Source: Anastrepha obliqua
Lineage: Eukaryota; Arthropoda; Insecta; Diptera; Tephritidae
NCBI RefSeq assembly: GCF_027943255.1
Contig: NC_072893.1
Location: forward strand, 32,200,001-32,264,000
Length of the DNA: 64,000 bases
Reading direction: 5' to 3'
Shown here: positions 34,610 to 45,330 of the stretch, one piece after another
Layout: every line of letters starts with the position of its first letter
Position numbering within the stretch: position 1 is the stretch's first letter
The notes under the pieces: generated by a model
Database searches by the model: none
What the model was told of the DNA's origin: nothing
Seen by the model: only the letters and a program-made list of their open reading frames with translations
Made by a program: the position numbers and the translations under genes

Positions 34610-35109
34610 TAAGGGATAAACGCTAAAAAAAAAACACTTTTTTCATGAATTTATTGTAGCGAAACGGTTCAAGTCAGTTTATTAAAAGTTGTTGCATATT
34701 ATAAAGTAACATTTCAAGAATATTTGATAAAATTTTCATGTAAAAATATTGCAAAATGAGCGAATGAGAGCACATTTACGTAGACGTCTTTCAAAAATAC
34801 GTTTTGCAGTAGTCAGCATATCTCAGCGTAGAATCATCTGAAATCAAAAAAATCGAATAATTTAGTTAAACTTCCTCCCAACGTTTATTTTGACGATTTA
34901 TTTTCATTTTCAGCCATTTGGTAGTCGTTTGAAGTAAAAAGTGATTTTTGACGAAAAAATGCCGCCATTTTGTAGGTGTAAAACCACCTTAATATAAAAA
35001 AAAAATGGCGAAAAAAAACGTTGTGGGGAGGTATTTTATATGTAAAATATGTGTGCAAAATTTCAAAAGGATCGGTTGAGTAGTTTTCAAATGCCAATGA
35101 CTACGCACT
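34592..35109 (-). mobile_element. TTAA-flanked, G-run-ended MITE (copy 2)
   Basis: TTAA at 34588-34591 and 35110-35113. Starts with an uninterrupted run of 18 G (34592-34609), then TAAGGGATAAACGCTAAAAAA, the complement of the right end of copy 1. The inner text (ATTAAGGTGGTTTT on the complement, ATACCTCCCC) also matches copy 1 with divergence. Confidence 0.55.
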
Positions 35110-35410
35110 TTAAAAAAAAAAATAAAACCAGTCTAACGGTTAGACTTGATAGAAGTGAAACCTTCCGTAAAACAAACTGAGAGAGAATAAGACGAAAGCA
35201 GCATTAGGAGCGGGATAATTATAGGTTCATTATAATATTGCTATAAAGTTCATATTTTATTTTCTTCATTTTATCATTATTCATCCTCAATGTTTTCAAT
35301 TTCAACAAATGATACGAGTGGCTTATGATAGATAAAATATGATACAAATGCTTTGGTTTCGACGTTGTCAAAAAAAATACCCAAACGGACCGAAGAAACA
35401 GACTTACAAA

Positions 35411-36480
35411 TTTCTTCCATTTTCGTCTACTTGTATTCATATAAAAATTTATGTCTCTTCCCACCAAAGCTAAATGTATTAGTATATTTCTTCTTGTATT
35501 TATTCAAGGATGAAAACCCGGCGGTACTGCAATACCGGGCCAACCCGTGGCAGAGGTGCAGAGCAAGCCCCTAAAGCACTCCGCCCATTTTCAAAAATTA
35601 GTTTAACATTTGTTGTCCTCCGATGGAGGATCTATCAGATGTTAAGCTGATAACCACACTACCTAGTCAATACATTTTAAATAATAAACCTAATAAACCT
35701 TTTGAGAATTACACGCTCACAAAAAAAAAATTAATGTACGAAATATTTATACCGATTCACTTAAACTGACTTTCAGTATCTAAACCAAAAATAGAAAAGC
35801 CAAAAAACTGTTTTCAATAAATAATCAGAAATGTCCTATAATGCAAATTTCAAAAAAAAAAAAAATTTTATTTCTTGTGATTCGAACCAAGAATTTTGGA
35901 TCGGAAGCTCACATTGCTAGCCGCTCGGCTATCGCGCCATACTGTCGGTGCTGACCTAAAAGTTATTTAGTTCGTCGCTACGTTTATATGTTGTAATTCG
36001 TTTCACTTTTTCCCAAATCACTCCCAACGATTCTAAAGAAGTTTTCACTTCAAAAATTAATGTACGAAATATTTATACCGATTCACTTAAACTGGACTTT
36101 CAGTATCTAAACCAAAAAACTGTTTTCAATAAATAATCAGAAATGTTCTACAATGCAAATTTCAAAAAAAAAAAATTCCATTTTCGTCTACATGTATTCA
36201 TATAAAAATTTATGGCTCTTCCCACCAAAGCTAAATGTATTAGTATATTTTTTTTTGTATTTATTCAAAGCCGAAATCCCGGCGGTACTGCAATACCGGG
36301 CCAACCCGTGGCAGAGAAGGAGCAAGCCCCTGAAACACTCCGCCCATTTCCAAAAATCGGTCTAACATTTGTTGTCCTCCGATGGAGGATATATCAGATG
36401 TTAAGCTGATAACCACACTACCTAGTCAATACATTTTAAATAATAAACCTAATAAAACTTTTGAGAATTACACGCTCACA
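35411..36480. repeat. Direct duplication around a second tRNA-derived repeat
   Basis: Unit A (35411-35730) matches 36174-36480, including GGCGGTACTGCAATACCGGG and GTTGTCCTCCGATGGAGGAT. Unit C (35731-35865) matches 36057-36172 (TTAATGTACGAAATATTTAT). The order is A, C, tRNA-like repeat, C, A. Point differences show the copies are not recent. Confidence 0.8.
35866..36056 (-). mobile_element. tRNA-derived SINE-like repeat (family 2, copy 1)
   Basis: On the minus strand: GCGCGATAGCCGAGCGGCTAG (A box) and, about 40 nt on, TTGGTTCGAATCACAAG (B box). Different flanking body from family 1. Not a functional tRNA: no acceptor stem pairing or CCA-adjacent fold is evident. Confidence 0.6.
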
Positions 36481-36529
36481 AAAATTATTTATATCAACAT
36501 ATAATATAACGCTTCGTAACTAAATAACT

Positions 36530-36770
36530 TTTAGGCCAGCGGCGACAGCATGGCGCGGTAGCCGAGCGACTAGCAATGTGAGCTTCCGATACAAAATCCT
36601 TGGTTCGAATCACAAGAAAAAATAAAAGTTATTTTTATTTAGTTCGTCGCTACTTTTATATCAACATATAATATAACGCTTCGTAGCCAAGTTGGTCGCT
36701 TTTTTCGTTTCACTTTTCCTCAAATCACTCCCAACGATTCTAAAGAAGTTTTCACTTCAAAAAGGTTCGA
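36530..36770 (+). mobile_element. tRNA-derived SINE-like repeat (family 2, copy 2)
   Basis: GCGCGGTAGCCGAGCGACTAG (36549 on) and TTGGTTCGAATCACAAG (36600-36616), followed by AGTTCGTCGCTAC and TCCCAACGATTCTAAAGAAG shared with copy 1. The AGTTCGTCGCTAC block is rearranged relative to copy 1. Confidence 0.6.
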
Positions 36771-36784
36771 GAAAACCGCGTTTA

Positions 36785-36967
36785 AAGTTTGTAACGGACT
36801 ACGCGCGCAACTGCTGCGTCTCGGCAGATGTTTGAGGCGGCTCGGCTTTATGCTCTATAACTTAAAAAGTTTTGCTCGGATTGAGTTAAAATTTTAACAC
36901 GGTATTTTTGAAATGTTTTACTACAATAACATGCAAAAAAAATCGATTTTTATCCCTTACCCCCCCC
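36785..36967 (+). mobile_element. TTAA-flanked MITE fragment (copy 3)
   Basis: Right end ..CCCTTACCCCCCC followed by TTAA (36968-36971), with ACAATAACATGCAA shared with copy 1. Left limit is a TTAA near 36781 and is uncertain. Confidence 0.4.
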
Positions 36968-36998
36968 TTAACTAATTTGGCAATCCATCTACATAATA

Positions 36999-37920
36999 CA
37001 GGGTAGGCCATTTAAAGCGGGCCCATCTGGCAACCCTATAACTTTTGACAGGAACGTCAGATCGACTAATGACATAGCGCGTTGGAAGCGTCAGTCCAAG
37101 ACAATTTTTACCATGGAGCAGTACACTCCAAAAGAACGCGCTGAAATAATTCAGCTTTACATCCAAAATAACTTCTCAATTGTGAAAACTCAACGTGCGT
37201 TTAAAAAAAAAAATAAAGTTAAAAGTGCGCCATCCAAAAGCACTTTACAGCGTTTATACGCAAAATTTATTAACCACGGTAGTCTCAGCAATACCAGCCA
37301 CGCATCCAGACAACGTACACGACGTTCTGCTGAAAATATCGAGGCTGTACGAGCCAGTGAAAATGGAGCCTCTGTCACCATCAATGGAGAGCGTTATCGT
37401 GCCATGATACGCGATTTTGTTATGCCAATCATCGAAGAAAATGACATGGAAGGCTACTGGTTCCAACAGGACGGGGCTACATGCCACACTTCACGCGCTA
37501 CAATCGATTTTTTGAAGCCATTGTTCCCTGGAAGGTTGATTTCGAAAAATGGTGATTTTCCGTGGCCACCGAGATCACCAGATTTGACGCCACCGGACTT
37601 TTATTTGTGGGGTTATCTGAAATCCAAGGTATACATCAACAAGCCAAGGACTCTAACTCAACTTAAAAACAATATCCGACGCGAAATCGCCGCCATACCG
37701 GCCGAAATATTGGCCAAAACGATGGAAAACGCCGAAAAAAGGACACATTTGGCCATCAAGGCCAGAGGCAAACATTTGAAGGATATCATTTTCAAAAACT
37801 AGCTGGAACAAATCTCCTTGAATCAAAATAAATGATTTTTCATATCAACACAAAAAAAAATGTTTTTTTCAATGTTTTTTTTTCAGAAACAAATGGGCCC
37901 GCTTTAAATGGCCTACCCTG
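36999..37920 (+). mobile_element. DD41D mariner with an in-frame internal deletion
   Basis: TA-flanked (36997-36998, 37921-37922). Long inverted ends: CAGGGTAGGCCATTTAAAGC on the left, its complement on the right. The frame 37113-37802 is open for 229 residues: HTH region MEQYTPKERAEIIQLYIQNN to ~85, then a jump to SVTINGERYRAM, YWFQQDGATCHTSRATI and SPDLTPPDFYLWGYLKSK. D-to-D spacing is 41. About 110-130 residues with the first catalytic Asp are missing without a frameshift, so a short DNA-binding protein could still be made. Confidence 0.9.
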
Positions 37921-37922
37921 TA

Positions 37923-38391
37923 CAATGCATAGACGGAGGCAAAGAAAATCTGAAGAAAGCTATGATTGCCACGACAAGGCAATTTCTAATGGAATGTTCT
38001 TCATCTTAGAGCGATGATGAAATGGAAAAATTATTCTGGACGAAATAAAATCATTTGATTCTGAAGCTCGTTATTTTTAATTTAATTTGCTTTTTTTATT
38101 TAATACGACTTAGCTCAACTGAAAAAAATGTATGTTTTGTGATTTTTCCCGCCAACAATTTAATCAGCTGTTCGTGAAATTTGCAAATTGTCACTAGTTT
38201 TGCCTTCATATTCTTTTTTGCTATTTTTCTCTCTAAGAGTGAATACTCGGAAATTAAGTTACTGGAAAATTCTTACATGAACAAACCTTTTGTAATTTAT
38301 AGGTTTTTGCATTTCATGTGTACACATAAAAAATTAAATTTAACTTATTCAAATAAATGTAATTTTTATGTCTGATATCTAATTGGAAATA
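37923..38391. other. Unassigned interval
   Basis: No gene or repeat identified; TTGACG-free AT-rich DNA between two mariners. Confidence 0.3.
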
Positions 38392-38622
38392 AAGGGTTTT
38401 CCAATAACAGGTGTTATTTTGAACAGCCCGCTATTTCGGTAGATGTCATTTTTGAACCTGTAATTTTTTGATATTTGACAAGTAGAAACTACGCCATTAA
38501 TAAAAATGGAACGATACAGGCTTAAACAATGCATTGAAATTATTAAAATTCACTATAAAAATGGTGAAAATTTGGCAGAGACGGTTCGTGAGACTCGAAC
38601 ATTTTTGGGTCACCGTGAAGTG

Positions 38623-39922
38623 AAGGGTGTTTTTTTTTAAAGGTTAGGTTTTCAAGAAATAAAACGTATATAATTTAATGTTGTGGCCAAGAATTTAGCT
38701 TTATTATAAAGATAAGGGTTTGCCATTATGTTTTAAAAATGATTTCGGGCAAGTGGCCGCCGCGGCTGGCTCGAACAAATTCCAGCCGATAGGCCCAATT
38801 TTCGACCACTTTTTGCAGCAATTGGGGCCATATGTCAGCAATAACGCGCCGAATATTCTCTTCCAAGACGTCAATCGTCTCGGGCTTATCTGCGTAGACA
38901 AGCGACTTCACATAGCCCCACAAGAAATAGTCCAGCGGTGTTATATAGCACGATCTTGGAGGCCACGCCACAGGTCCATGGCGCGAGATAATGCGCTCAC
39001 CAAAAGTTTCCTTCAATAAATCGATTGTTGCGTTGGCTGTATGGCATGTAGCGCCGTCTTGTTGGAACCAAAGGTCGTCCACATCAACATCGTCCAATTC
39101 AGGCACGAAAAAGTCATTAATCATGGCTCTATAGCGCTCTCCATTGACTGTAACATTATGGCCGGCTTCATTTTTAATGAAATATGGACCAATGATTCCC
39201 TCTGCCCATAGAGCACACCAAACAGTGCCTTTTTGAGGATGTAACGGCGTCTCAGCAATGGCTTGTGGATTATGTTCACTCCAAATGCGACAGTTTTGCT
39301 TATTGACATACCCATTCAACCAAAAGTGAGCTTCATCGCTGAACAAAATTTTCTTGTGAAAATCGGGATCGGTGGCCATCTCGTTTTGGGCCCATTCACC
39401 GAACGTGCGACGCGCTTGATGGTCGTTCGGCTTCAATTCTTGCACGAGTTGGATTTTGTAAGCCCGCAAACCAAGATCCTTCCGCAAAATCTTCCATAAA
39501 GTGGATGGGCACATCTCCAATTGCTGCGCGCGATGGCGGATGGACTCATTCGGGTCTTCTTCGATACTCTGCTCCACAGCAGCAATAGCGTCTTCGGTGC
39601 GCACTGTACGACGTCTCTGAGGATGCGTATTATCCACTAGACCAAACGTGGTGCGAAACCGATCCATGGTTAATCGAATTAGTGACTCTGATGGACGATT
39701 ATGTCGACCGAATATTGGACGCAGCGCGCGATGCGTCGCGCGAACCGAACCATTATTTTCGTAATAAATTTGCACGATTTGCAAACGTCGTTTAGGTGTA
39801 AGTCTATTCATTATGAAATGGCAAACCAAACTGAGCATAAATCAAGTGACAGCTGTCAAAAAGACCATCTACGAAAAAAGTAGTGCCAACTTAAAAACCT
39901 AACCTCTAAAAAAAACACACTT
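38623..39922 (-). mobile_element. Complete DD41D (rosa-type) mariner, 1.3 kb
   Basis: Inverted ends on both sides: AAGGGTGTTTTTTTTTAAAGG on the left, complement of GAGGTTAGGTTTTTAAG with AGTGTGTTTTTTTT on the right. Flanked by TA on the right (39923-39924) and TG (a mutated TA) on the left (38621-38622). Typical mariner length. It contains a full transposase frame and interrupts an older mariner. Confidence 0.92.
38726..39838 (-). CDS. Intact DD41D mariner transposase
   Basis: An uninterrupted 370-codon frame; the conventional start is probably Met10 (MNRLTPKRRLQIVQIYYENN), giving 361 residues. N-terminal HTH DNA-binding region to about 130, including RRTVRTEDAIAAVEQ. Catalytic Asp168 (ILFSDEAHFW), Asp261 (DLWFQQDGATCHTA) and Asp303 (ITPLDYFLWG) leave 41 residues between the last two. 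The usual RSCD/RSPD just before is RSCY here, but that Asp is not one of the catalytic triad. Transposases of this type cut and paste at TA. With both ends present the copy could be active; the TG in place of one flanking TA is the main sign of ageing. Confidence 0.92.
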   Translation of the reverse strand: MLSLVCHFIMNRLTPKRRLQIVQIYYENNGSVRATHRALRPIFGRHNRPSESLIRLTMDRFRTTFGLVDNTHPQRRRTVRTEDAIAAVEQSIEEDPNESIRHRAQQLEMCPSTLWKILRKDLGLRAYKIQLVQELKPNDHQARRTFGEWAQNEMATDPDFHKKILFSDEAHFWLNGYVNKQNCRIWSEHNPQAIAETPLHPQKGTVWCALWAEGIIGPYFIKNEAGHNVTVNGERYRAMINDFFVPELDDVDVDDLWFQQDGATCHTANATIDLLKETFGERIISRHGPVAWPPRSCYITPLDYFLWGYVKSLVYADKPETIDVLEENIRRVIADIWPQLLQKVVENWAYRLEFVRASRGGHLPEIIFKT

Positions 39923-39990
39923 TACCTTGTCGGACCGCAATACAGAAATTGGTGAAATTGGTTTGATTTTCTAATGGCTGGGTTGATTAT

Positions 39991-40665
39991 TGGAAATGTG
40001 AAATTTTACACTCGGGGTGGTTGCTTGCATACTACTTTAGGCAATATTTTCGTGCTTTAGGTTGTGGAACTAAAATTTCATGTTTTTATCGCTAACCGGA
40101 CCGAACTCAGTCGTTTAGTTTCTCCATATCTTAAGTTTATCTTATTTTTAAGTAATATATAAATGTTTTAGTAGTTTGTAAGAACAAACATTTTTTCCTA
40201 AATATGTAAATAAGAAAAGTAAATAAATAAATAAATAAATAATTTAATTCACCAAAGACCGCGAATTTCGCTTTTTCACCTGTTGCACAAATAGTTAATT
40301 GAACGAAAGTAAATTAGACGCTTTTGAAGCCTAACAAATATTTCGTGCCAAAACAAGCTTCTACAATTAGCTCAGCCGCATACTACGAGCATTGCCATTC
40401 CATCATGAACTGGCGAGCCAAAAGAGCTCATATTAAGTATAGCAGCATTTCGCCAAACGCAATGCTCGTGTGAAATTATTTTACCACAACAGACAACGTG
40501 CGATTAGTGAAAACTCGTTTCGTCAAGTGAAATTGGAAGCAACAAATTGATCACATCTTACATGCCAGAAGTCACAAACATGTCGAGTTCAAGTTCACAT
40601 CACAATGTTCAAATTCAAAATAGATTTAAGATGTTTCCAAGAAATACTAACGACTAGTTGTGATT
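39991..40665. other. 5' flank of eggshell gene 2
   Basis: No coding frame or repeat recognised. Probably holds regulatory DNA. TCACATC-like strings occur near 40550-40600 but no exact TCACGT. Confidence 0.4.
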
Positions 40666-40700
40666 TATATAAAGATGAATTTACTAGACGGCAAGCAGTT
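40666..40700 (+). promoter_or_regulatory. TATA box and initiator candidate
   Basis: TATATAAA at 40666-40673 with GCAGTT (CAGT core, 40696-40699) 30 bp downstream. This makes the in-frame ATG at 40675 untranscribed and supports the ATG at 40753. Confidence 0.6.
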
Positions 40701-40752
40701 AGTACGCGAAAGTTCCGGTTATATTGAAGAGCAAAATAGCATACGGAAAAAA

Positions 40753-43231
40753 ATGGGTGTGCATGCAAAACTGGCGTGGATTGCATTATTTTTTTGTCTG
40801 GGTTTGGTAAGCTGGCTACACCGTTAATAATGTTGCATATAAATGTATGTACATCACAATACAATGGACTAATGGACTGTTTTTTGTGAATCCCCATAAA
40901 ATATACAATGTATATTACCTGTAGATTGCTTTGGCCCAATGTATACCGATCGAAATCATCTATACCGGTCAAGGCTGTGAATACCCGTCAAAATTGGGCT
41001 ATTCCGTAAATGTGCCGAGTGTGCCGAAATCAAAGAAATACATACCCAATGAATACGGTTATAGAGTTGACGTACCAACACCGCGTCAAGCAAAAGCGAA
41101 AGTTACGTACAGTTTTGATTTCTCGGTCGAAGAGCCACGTCCGCCGAAACCTGTTAAGCCCACCACTAAATTGAATCTGTTCGCCAAGGTCGATCGTATA
41201 GCAATGAATAAGGGCGGTGAGTTTAGGCGTGTGTATGTGTTTGAATGAAATAATTGTAACAATTACTTTCTTGAAGATTACGAAGATAGTTACGCCGCAC
41301 CATCTGCGCCGTCTGCCTGCCGTTGTGGACAATGCGGCATCTCCAAGCCGCTCTATAGGTATGTATTTAATAATATGGCACCTATATGCAACTGCCGACG
41401 TCCGAACTGCCAATGTAATCGAAGTCGTGCGACATCAACTCCCTACTCGGCAAATGCGATTTTTATGGGTCCTCCGTTAATTGACTTGATGCCTTTATCA
41501 AAGCCTTTGAAAGCTGGTGATGGCAATGGCAACGGAGATGACGGATATGTCAATAACGGCAGTGGCGGTGTGGGGGCTGGCGCTGTTAATTCACGTCGTA
41601 AACGCGATTTGCAACACACTCTCTTTCGGCCACGAAAGCTTACTACTGAACGATCAGGTCGTTTTGTAAAGTTATATCACAAGAACTTGTCCGAAAAGCC
41701 GCATCGTTTGTTTAACTTTGAAGGCCCCGCCAATAAACGACAACACTCTCAACAAATACCGAAGAAAATGAAGCGTAAGGCGAAGAAGACACACTACACA
41801 CATCATCGCTCACGGCTCGTGAAGCGCGACATCAAGGGTGAGTACGAATTGCTAGAAAAGGAACGTGAGCAGATGGATCTGACTTTACCTGAAATCATAC
41901 AATTTATGCCCGAAACATTGCAGCCCAGTTTTAAAAGGGGTCAATGTTATTTTGGTTGCGGTTCACAGCGGCCCAACCAATCCAAGCCAGCTCAAAGTAA
42001 CCCCGGCACTACCAACAACAGCAACTGCAGTCCCAGCTCAACCGAATACAGCGTCAATAGTAAGGAGGTCAGTGTAGACAATCCCGCCGCTATCACTACA
42101 TACACTGACAACAACAACAATAGCAGCAAAGATGGCATCATCGACATGAGCCTAGAAGTGACCACAAACGGAGATGTAGGCCCAAGCGGAGATGTAGACA
42201 CGGATGGAGATATAGTCACAGGCGGAGATGTAGATATAGGCGGAAATGTAGACACAGATGGAGATGTAGACACAGGTGGAAATGTGGACACAGGTGGAAA
42301 TGTGGACACAGGCGGAGATGTAGACACAGATGGAGATGTAGACACAGATGGAGATGTAGACACAGATAGAGATATAAACACAGGCGCAAATGTACACATA
42401 GGCGGAGATGTAGACATAGTCGGAAATGTAGACACATACACAGCCATAGATAACGCGCAATTTCCCCAGTACGGGAAAGCGACAAGCATCCAAGAAAGTC
42501 TGCTCAACGAAATCAAAGACTCTTCCGCACAAAATGCCATTAGCACTTCATACACAAAGCGCAATGCGGCAAACTACAATTCCGGTAGGTCGACGCCATC
42601 AGCTGAATCAGCGTACCCCAGATGTAGAATGTGCATGCCGACATTGCTAAAGAAAAGAGCTTACCGCGCACATTTGTCAACAGTGCCACCGATTTCCATT
42701 AACCCAATTTATACGCCGCAAAAACCAACGTATGCGAAAACTGCATATTCAGCAGCACCGCCAACAGCTCATGCGGCGACGTCGCGCTACTTTTACGATA
42801 ACATCGGTCGCAAATACTTAAAAATTAATGACCGATCGCGTGATGTGGCTTCTACAATTTTGGTGCCAGACCCAGTGGACCGGCGCGCTATACCTCTGCG
42901 GTTTGACGGCGATTTAGAAGCACACCCATGGGTCTACTCCAGTTACCCGCAAGATGAGTTGTCATTTCTATCAGCTCAACGCTATCCAGTGCAACATATT
43001 AATAATGAACAATTAGATCAAATAATCGCAGACATTCTGTTTCGACATCCAGCATTCATGGAAGCCACATCACACCTTGATGGCTCGTTAGTGGATCCCG
43101 AACCGTTGCTAGAGCAGGAAACGTGGGAGTTTATTAAAAAACTTATCGAAGGCCGGTTGAGCCTACGGTTTGGTCAAGAATATGACTATGATGATCCACA
43201 GCTGCACCCCCTATTACCGTCGCTGTTCTAG
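40753..43231 (+). CDS. Large secreted protein with GDVDT repeats, putative eggshell gene 2 of the cluster
   Basis: Three exons: 40753-40806, 40925-41216, 41277-43231 (766 residues). Introns start GTAAGC and GTGAGT and end TAG and AAG; phases 0 and 1. Exon 1 plus the first codons of exon 2 encode a signal peptide (MGVHAKLAWIALFFCLGL, then IALA), likely cleaved before Gln. C-x-C clusters occur at residues 130-135 (CRCGQC) and 153-162 (CNCRRPNCQC). Dibasic, furin-like sites RRKRD (222-226) and VKRD (~297-300) suggest processing. A 90-residue block (414-503) is fifteen copies of a GDVDTG/D hexapeptide. A possible extra donor, GTATGT at 41359, is ignored because the frame continues without it. Transposon-free over 2.5 kb. 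AATAAA at 43383. Probably a Cp7Fa/b/c counterpart by position (inference). Confidence 0.78.
42170..42439 (+). repeat. Coding minisatellite, 15 units of 18 bp
   Basis: Unit GGAGATGTAGACACAGAT with one to several changes per unit, in frame within the gene, encoding G-D/N-V-D-T-D/G. The period of exactly 18 bp keeps the frame. Confidence 0.93.
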
Positions 43232-43382
43232 ATACCAACAACAACAATGTTTTTTTCTGTTTTTGTTTTAAAATTTGGTTTAACAAATTTTAGCATTCTG
43301 CTAAAGGATCCTGAGGATCCTGTTTCCCTAATTAGTAATAATAGCTGTAAAAAGAAATGTAAATTGAATTGTAACTAGTTAT

Positions 43383-43388
43383 AATAAA
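43383..43388 (+). promoter_or_regulatory. Poly(A) signal of eggshell gene 2
   Basis: AATAAA 152 bp after the stop codon, in AT-rich DNA. Confidence 0.55.
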
Positions 43389-43998
43389 CTTTCAGCTGCT
43401 ATATTATTTTTAAGTCGATACATTTTGATTGCCTCACTTTTTGACTTTTGCATTTCATTATTTTCTTATTCTTTTTCTTGTAGTTGGGATCGACGTGGGT
43501 ATTGAATGAAAACGATTAGCAAAAATCCGCAAAGTGCATAGACCCAATCACACAACGGCTATTTCATAGTACTACATTTCCCCTATAAGCGTACCTGCAT
43601 TCTACAATTTTCGTCTTACTTTACAATAAAAGTATTTTTATACATAAACTAATTTGAGAAGTGCCTAAGTTTCGTTTTTAAAAAATTGCCAGCTAGTTAT
43701 TTATGGGAAATTCCACACTGTTTATTATTCATGATAATTCACTTAGACTCTGTCTGTGCCATGCGTTGGTATTATATTGAATTTAAATTTGCGTTCAATG
43801 CAAACCACAGATCTTATGAAATGATATGTTTTGAAAACCAAAAATCGATCTGCTGTATTAAGTTCTTAAAAGACGGCGTGCGCTCTGAGTCTGCCATGAG
43901 ACAAGCGTAATACCCAACGCCTTTCCATTTCGAGTTTTTTTTACTACAGGATCCGGCCGTCGAAGTATAACCAATTAAAAAGCCCATAAATTCAGTTT
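43389..43998. other. Unassigned interval
   Basis: No gene or repeat recognised. Confidence 0.3.
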
Positions 43999-44007
43999 GG
44001 AAAATTA

Positions 44008-44326
44008 TGTATATACATATATAATTGGCACGTATACCCTTTTTGGGTGTTCGGCCGAGCTCCTCCTCCTATTTGTGGTGTGCGTCTTGATGTTGTTCCA
44101 CAAATGGAGGGACCTACAATTTCAAGCCGACTCCGAACGGCAGATATTTTTATGAGGAACTTTTTCATGGCAGAAATACACTCGGAGGTTTGCCATTGCC
44201 TGCCGAGGGGCGACCGCTATTAGAAAAATATTTTTATTAATTTTGGTTTCACCGAGATTCGAACCAACGTTCTATCTGTGAATTCCAAATGGAAATCACG
44301 CACCAACCCATTCGGCTACGGCGGCC
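44008..44326 (-). mobile_element. tRNA-derived SINE (family 1, copy 6)
   Basis: Full-length, with an imperfect 9-bp duplication GGAAAATTA / GGAAATTTA (43999-44007 and 44327-44335). Head at the right, (TA)n tail at the left. Next to the maT-like element. Confidence 0.85.
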
Positions 44327-44359
44327 GGAAATTTACTTTTATTTAATTCAAAGTAAAAA

Positions 44360-45330
44360 ATGTGTAAAAATAATATATTACAAAATTAAAATCAATTAGC
44401 TTTTGCTCGATATTACCACGCTTTGCCTTGACTATGGCCTTGAGACGGTTCAGAAATGAATCGCAAGCTGCCCGAATGTGACTCGCAGGTATTTTGGCCC
44501 ACTCGGGGACAATGTCTTTTTTCATTGCCTCGGGACTGGTGACTCATTTACCTCCGACCTTGCTCTCCAAAATGACCCAATAATCCATCGGATTCGCGCC
44601 TGATGAATTTGAAAGCCATTGTGTGGACGTCATGAAGTTCGGAACGTGGATTTTTAGCCATTCTTGGTTCACTCGAGCTTTGTGAGATAGTGCCGAGTCC
44701 TGTTGAAACGTTCATGGTTTACCACCGAAACGTTTGTTTGTAACTGCGACAGACTCGATGAAAACGATTGGAGAACGCCCATCTGCGATTTCAACAGCCC
44801 AAACCATTACCTGGTGCGGGTGCTGCCTCCTGGTGGTCAATCGATGATCCTATGAACGGTCGGTCAAATAAACCCCATCGCTTTGGGAGTTTACGAATTG
44901 ATCAATTTCAAAAATTTTCTCGTCAGAAAACGCAATATTCGGAAATTGACCTCTTTCGGCCAACCGAAGCAACTCCTTCGCTCTCTCAAGTCTGACTTGT
45001 TGCTGCTTTGGTGAGAGATCATGCGCCTTTTGGATCTTGTAAGGTTTGACTTTGAGATCATTTTTCAGTGTGCGTCGGATGCTACGGTTAGATATTTTCA
45101 CTTCTTTCGCAATTTGATTTGCACTTCGTCGAGGATTCGGCTCAAGTCGCTTCTTCACCTTCTGAACCATTTCGCTTCACGTTGTTCAGTCTTTTGATTG
45201 CCACCTCCATGGCGTTTCACGATACCACCAGTATCATTTTAACTAGTAATGGTGCGATAAACAAAAACTTTACTTTAAAGTGCTCGAGCTCACGAACAAT
45301 TGCTGGTTGTGATTTTCCAGTTGAACAACG
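44360..45330 (-). mobile_element. maT/DD37D-like mariner-superfamily remnant
   Basis: Read right to left: an HTH part RRSANQIAKEVKISNRSIRR (45100 region), NIAFSDEKIF with the first Asp, FQQDSALSHKA with the second, then WLSNSSGANPMDYWVI and the C-terminus PAMKKDIVPEW-type text, AKIPASHIRAACDSFLNRLK. The NPMDYWVILESKV block is typical of maT/DD37D elements. Frameshifted; ends not fixed. Confidence 0.7.

Larger units (their letters stand above)
38392..39990 (+). mobile_element. Older DD41D mariner split by a younger mariner
   Basis: Left part 38392-38622 starts AAGGGTTTTCCAATAACAGG after TA and encodes MERYRLKQCIEIIKIHYKNG... up to FLGHREV. The continuation LSDRNTEIGEIG appears at 39925, directly after the younger element. 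The rest of the gene is not recognisable past about 39990. Confidence 0.75.

Noticed and set aside
36549..36616. tRNA-like sequence with good A and B boxes
   Set aside because: No acceptor-stem pairing and a repeated copy at 35866-36056 in a SINE-like context; treated as a tRNA-derived repeat, not a tRNA gene.
40675..40752. In-frame upstream ATG that would extend eggshell gene 2 by 26 residues
   Set aside because: It overlaps the TATA-to-initiator spacing (TATATAAA at 40666-40673) and would hide the signal peptide; 40753 is the better start.
41359..41364. GTATGT donor-like site in exon 3 of eggshell gene 2
   Set aside because: No matching acceptor follows soon, and the frame continues across it into a Cys-rich stretch similar to the one before it.
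41992..42564. Three long minus-strand frames over the eggshell gene 2 repeat
   Set aside because: They are shadows of the 18-bp minisatellite, open on both strands because the unit lacks stops in several frames.
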